A stretch of 8,450 nucleotides of DNA from Aquitalea sp. (GTDB lineage: Bacteria; Pseudomonadota; Gammaproteobacteria; Burkholderiales; Chromobacteriaceae), in NCBI GenBank assembly GCA_019232735.1, contig JAFANL010000270.1:1-8450 (forward strand), in the 5' to 3' direction. Made by a program: the position numbers and the translations under genes. Positions 7,615 to 8,450 of the stretch are shown here, in pieces (position 1 is the stretch's first letter; each line of letters starts with the position of its first letter). The notes beneath the pieces are model-generated. The model was given only the letters and a program-made list of their open reading frames with translations, was not told where the DNA came from and did not search any database.

Positions 7615-7677
7615 AACTTCATTATTAAGTAGTTCTTCTTTAAAAAGCGTACACCATATCCTGCGAATAATGAAGTT
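7615..7677. repeat. Perfect 12-bp inverted repeat upstream of the LysR gene
   Basis: AACTTCATTATT (7615-7626) and AATAATGAAGTT (7666-7677) are exact reverse complements separated by 39 bases. Within and beside them are nested dyads: ACTT-N7-AAGT (7616-7630), which has the 4-7-4 layout of LysR-type binding sites, and AAGT-TTG-ACTT (7673-7683). This gives four ACTT/AAGT half-sites, 85-150 bases upstream of the LysR start. A paired-operator function, for autoregulation or for a divergent promoter, is an inference. Confidence 0.5.
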
Positions 7678-7709
7678 TGACTTACGTTACCAGCCCATTT
7701 AGCCAGTAA

Positions 7710-7783
7710 TTTGTTTCAAATTTCACAAAATTGTTGTTCCCTTTCACTGCAGCCACAGTAAAACAGGCCTATTTTGAAACAAA
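7710..7783. repeat. 11-bp inverted repeat TTTGTTTCAAA / TTTGAAACAAA
   Basis: The arms at 7710-7720 and 7773-7783 are exact reverse complements with 52 bases between them. They contain TTTCAA/TTGAAA words that recur in a second pair at 7811-7837. AT-rich composition makes such matches easier, but 11 exact bases is still notable. Confidence 0.4.
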
Positions 7784-7794
7784 ACCAATAAAAT

Positions 7795-7805
7795 TGACAA
7801 TGTCA
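7795..7805. repeat. Palindrome TGACA-A-TGTCA
   Basis: An 11-base operator-like palindrome, overlapping a consensus -35 word TTGACA at 7794-7799. No acceptable -10 lies 16-18 bases downstream on the plus strand, so this is more likely a protein-binding site than a promoter, or neither. Confidence 0.3.
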
Positions 7806-7810
7806 TTTAC

Positions 7811-7837
7811 ATTTCAAAAAACAAACACCATTGAAAT
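7811..7837. repeat. Inverted repeat ATTTCAA-N13-TTGAAAT
   Basis: Arms at 7811-7817 and 7831-7837 are exact. They repeat the TTTCAA/TTGAAA words of the 7710-7783 repeat, giving four copies in alternating orientation over about 125 bases. This could be a multi-site operator or simply AT-rich sequence. Confidence 0.35.
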
Positions 7838-8072
7838 ATTACGTACGTGCCAATTGAGTCGATCAGGCCCAGAAAAGAAACCCCACGGCAAGATGCTCGC
7901 AGCGCATCGCCTTCGCCCACATCGTCCACTCAGTTTCAACACTGAGTAGCCCCTTGCCCTGCACTGTTCACCCCGTAGCACCACCCAACAACGCTCCAGC
8001 CCAGCTCACCTTGGGCAGGCCGGTTCTGACGGCAGCGCTGCTGGATTGCATAAACCGCCATTTCATCATGGT

Positions 8073-8084
8073 TTTATCGATAAA
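8073..8084. promoter_or_regulatory. 12-bp palindrome TTTATCGATAAA, possible operator
   Basis: A perfect palindrome 9 bases before the ATG at 8093 and 33 before the one at 8118. A weak extended -10 (TGG followed by TTTTAT, 8069-8077) overlaps it, with TTGCAT at 8046-8051 as a poorly spaced -35. The position suits an operator over a promoter; the regulator is unknown. Confidence 0.3.
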
Positions 8085-8092
8085 TATTGTTC

Positions 8093-8242
8093 ATGCACAA
8101 GAAAAAGGAAAGTCACGATGAAAACAATTGTGATCTGCTGCTGAAATGCGCTGTTTTAGATGACGATGAGCTGGCCCGCTGCCCATGCTCCAGCGCAAGG
8201 ATTACCCCTCTGGCATGGCATACGCCACATCAACAGACCTGA
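8093..8242 (+). CDS. Possible 49-residue cysteine-containing small protein
   Basis: This frame encodes 49 residues beginning MHKKKESHDENNCDLLLK, with a basic start, an acidic centre (VLDDDELARC) and four cysteines (C13, C19, C30, C32, the last two as CPC). I recognise no family. No Shine-Dalgarno precedes the ATG at 8093. The good AAGGAAAG further right serves a different frame (8118). Either this frame, the 8118 peptide, or neither may be translated. It could also be a gene remnant. Confidence 0.2.
   Translation: MHKKKESHDENNCDLLLKCAVLDDDELARCPCSSARITPLAWHTPHQQT
8118..8144 (+). CDS. Possible 8-residue leader peptide MKTIVICC
   Basis: The ATG at 8118 has the best ribosome binding site in the right third of the window (AAGGAAAG at 8105-8112, GGA 8 bases before the start). 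Yet the frame stops after eight codons, the last two both cysteine. It lies inside the 49-residue frame starting at 8093, in another phase. A good start with an immediate stop fits a leader peptide or a frameshifted start of a decayed gene. No downstream gene is seen within the window. Confidence 0.25.
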   Translation: MKTIVICC

Positions 8243-8259
8243 TCACTTCAGACCGACCA

Positions 8260-8295
8260 TCTAGACCAGGCCAGCAAGATGGCCTGCAACCTAGA
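8260..8295. other. Two-part hairpin, possible structured RNA element
   Basis: An inner stem CAGGCC (8267-8272) / GGCCTG (8281-8286) with an 8-base loop sits inside an outer stem TCTAG (8260-8264) / CTAGA (8291-8295). The internal loop is small and asymmetric (2 and 4 bases). No U tract follows, only a C/T-rich stretch, so it is not a normal intrinsic terminator. Confidence 0.3.
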
Positions 8296-8450
8296 GATCT
8301 CCCCTCTTCCGCCATCGCCCTTCCCTGAGCATTTTCTACACAAGAAAAGGCAGGAAACAGGCTGGAAATTTCCATGGCATCTTATCTGGCATAAAGAAAT
8401 TACTTATTCGGCATGGCGATTTCTCTACTTGGCGGCTTGCCTACTGGTTT

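Larger units (their letters stand above)
7532..8450. other. Gene-poor region of about 920 bases, AT-rich on its left side
   Basis: No reading frame on either strand shows a recognisable family. Roughly 7615-7860 is only about one third G+C, against well over half in the genes to the left, and holds several inverted repeats listed separately. From 7860 rightward composition is mixed: GC-rich short stems (GATGC/GCATC at 7892-7908; ACTCAGT/ACTGAGT at 7928-7947; GCCCA/TGGGC at 7999-8016) without T tracts. Two tiny overlapping reading frames start at 8093 and 8118. It could be a long regulatory region, a small-RNA locus, or the remains of a lost or transferred segment; the sequence alone does not decide. 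Confidence 0.7.

Noticed and set aside
7794..7822. A sigma-70 promoter beginning with the consensus TTGACA at 7794.
   Set aside because: The sequence 16-18 bases downstream is A-rich without a TATAAT-like hexamer, and no gene follows.
7731..7949. A 72-codon plus-strand frame starting with TTG in the AT-rich region.
   Set aside because: It has no ribosome binding site and no recognisable motif, and its composition follows the AT-to-GC change of the spacer rather than coding periodicity.
7968..8069. A 33-codon minus-strand frame beginning MMKWRFMQSS.
   Set aside because: It has no Shine-Dalgarno and no family resemblance, and a frame of this length is expected by chance in a GC-rich stretch.
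8400..8450. A possible end of a minus-strand gene entering from the right (tail REIAMPNK then TAA) and a possible plus-strand start at 8413 (MAISLLGGLPTG).
   Set aside because: Both are too short to support. No terminator follows the former and no ribosome binding site precedes the latter.

Overview
The window is a stretch of a GC-rich proteobacterial chromosome. The combination of RecBC, a SirB2-type membrane protein, a compact ubiU-ubiV-ubiT operon and a DmlR/AaeR-like LysR regulator suggests a beta-proteobacterium. A Chromobacterium/Aquitalea-like member of the Neisseriales is my best guess, but it rests on protein character only; no rRNA or other marker is present. No mobile element, CRISPR array, tRNA or rRNA was found.

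Layout: (1) 1-3473, minus strand: recC followed by the first 94 codons of recB, joined by an ATGA stop/start overlap. They encode two subunits of the RecBCD helicase-nuclease for double-strand-break repair; recB runs off the left edge, and recD, if present, lies outside. (2) 3566-3949, plus strand: a four-helix SirB2-family inner-membrane protein, divergent from recC across a 92-base gap. (3) 4023-6547, plus strand: ubiU, ubiV and ubiT, the oxygen-independent ubiquinone pathway, preceded by an FNR-like box and closed by a strong hairpin terminator. All eight cysteines expected for the two 4Fe-4S clusters of UbiU and UbiV are present with near-identical spacing to E. coli. The box and the genes agree: the operon is probably switched on when oxygen runs out, so that quinone synthesis continues without the O2-dependent hydroxylases. 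(4) 6566-7531, minus strand: a LysR-type regulator convergent with ubiT, sharing the bidirectional terminator. (5) 7532-8450: about 920 bases with no convincing gene. Its first third is markedly AT-rich and packed with inverted repeats (a perfect 12-bp pair with ACTT/AAGT half-sites, TTTCAA/TTGAAA pairs, TGACA-A-TGTCA). Further right are a 12-bp palindrome just before two tiny overlapping reading frames, one with a good ribosome binding site, and a two-part hairpin.

Most of the window is ordinary housekeeping sequence. The parts most worth a second look are the predicted FNR control of ubiUVT, two changed Chi-contact positions in RecC, and the repeat-rich, apparently gene-free region upstream of the LysR gene, where a divergent target gene would normally be expected.
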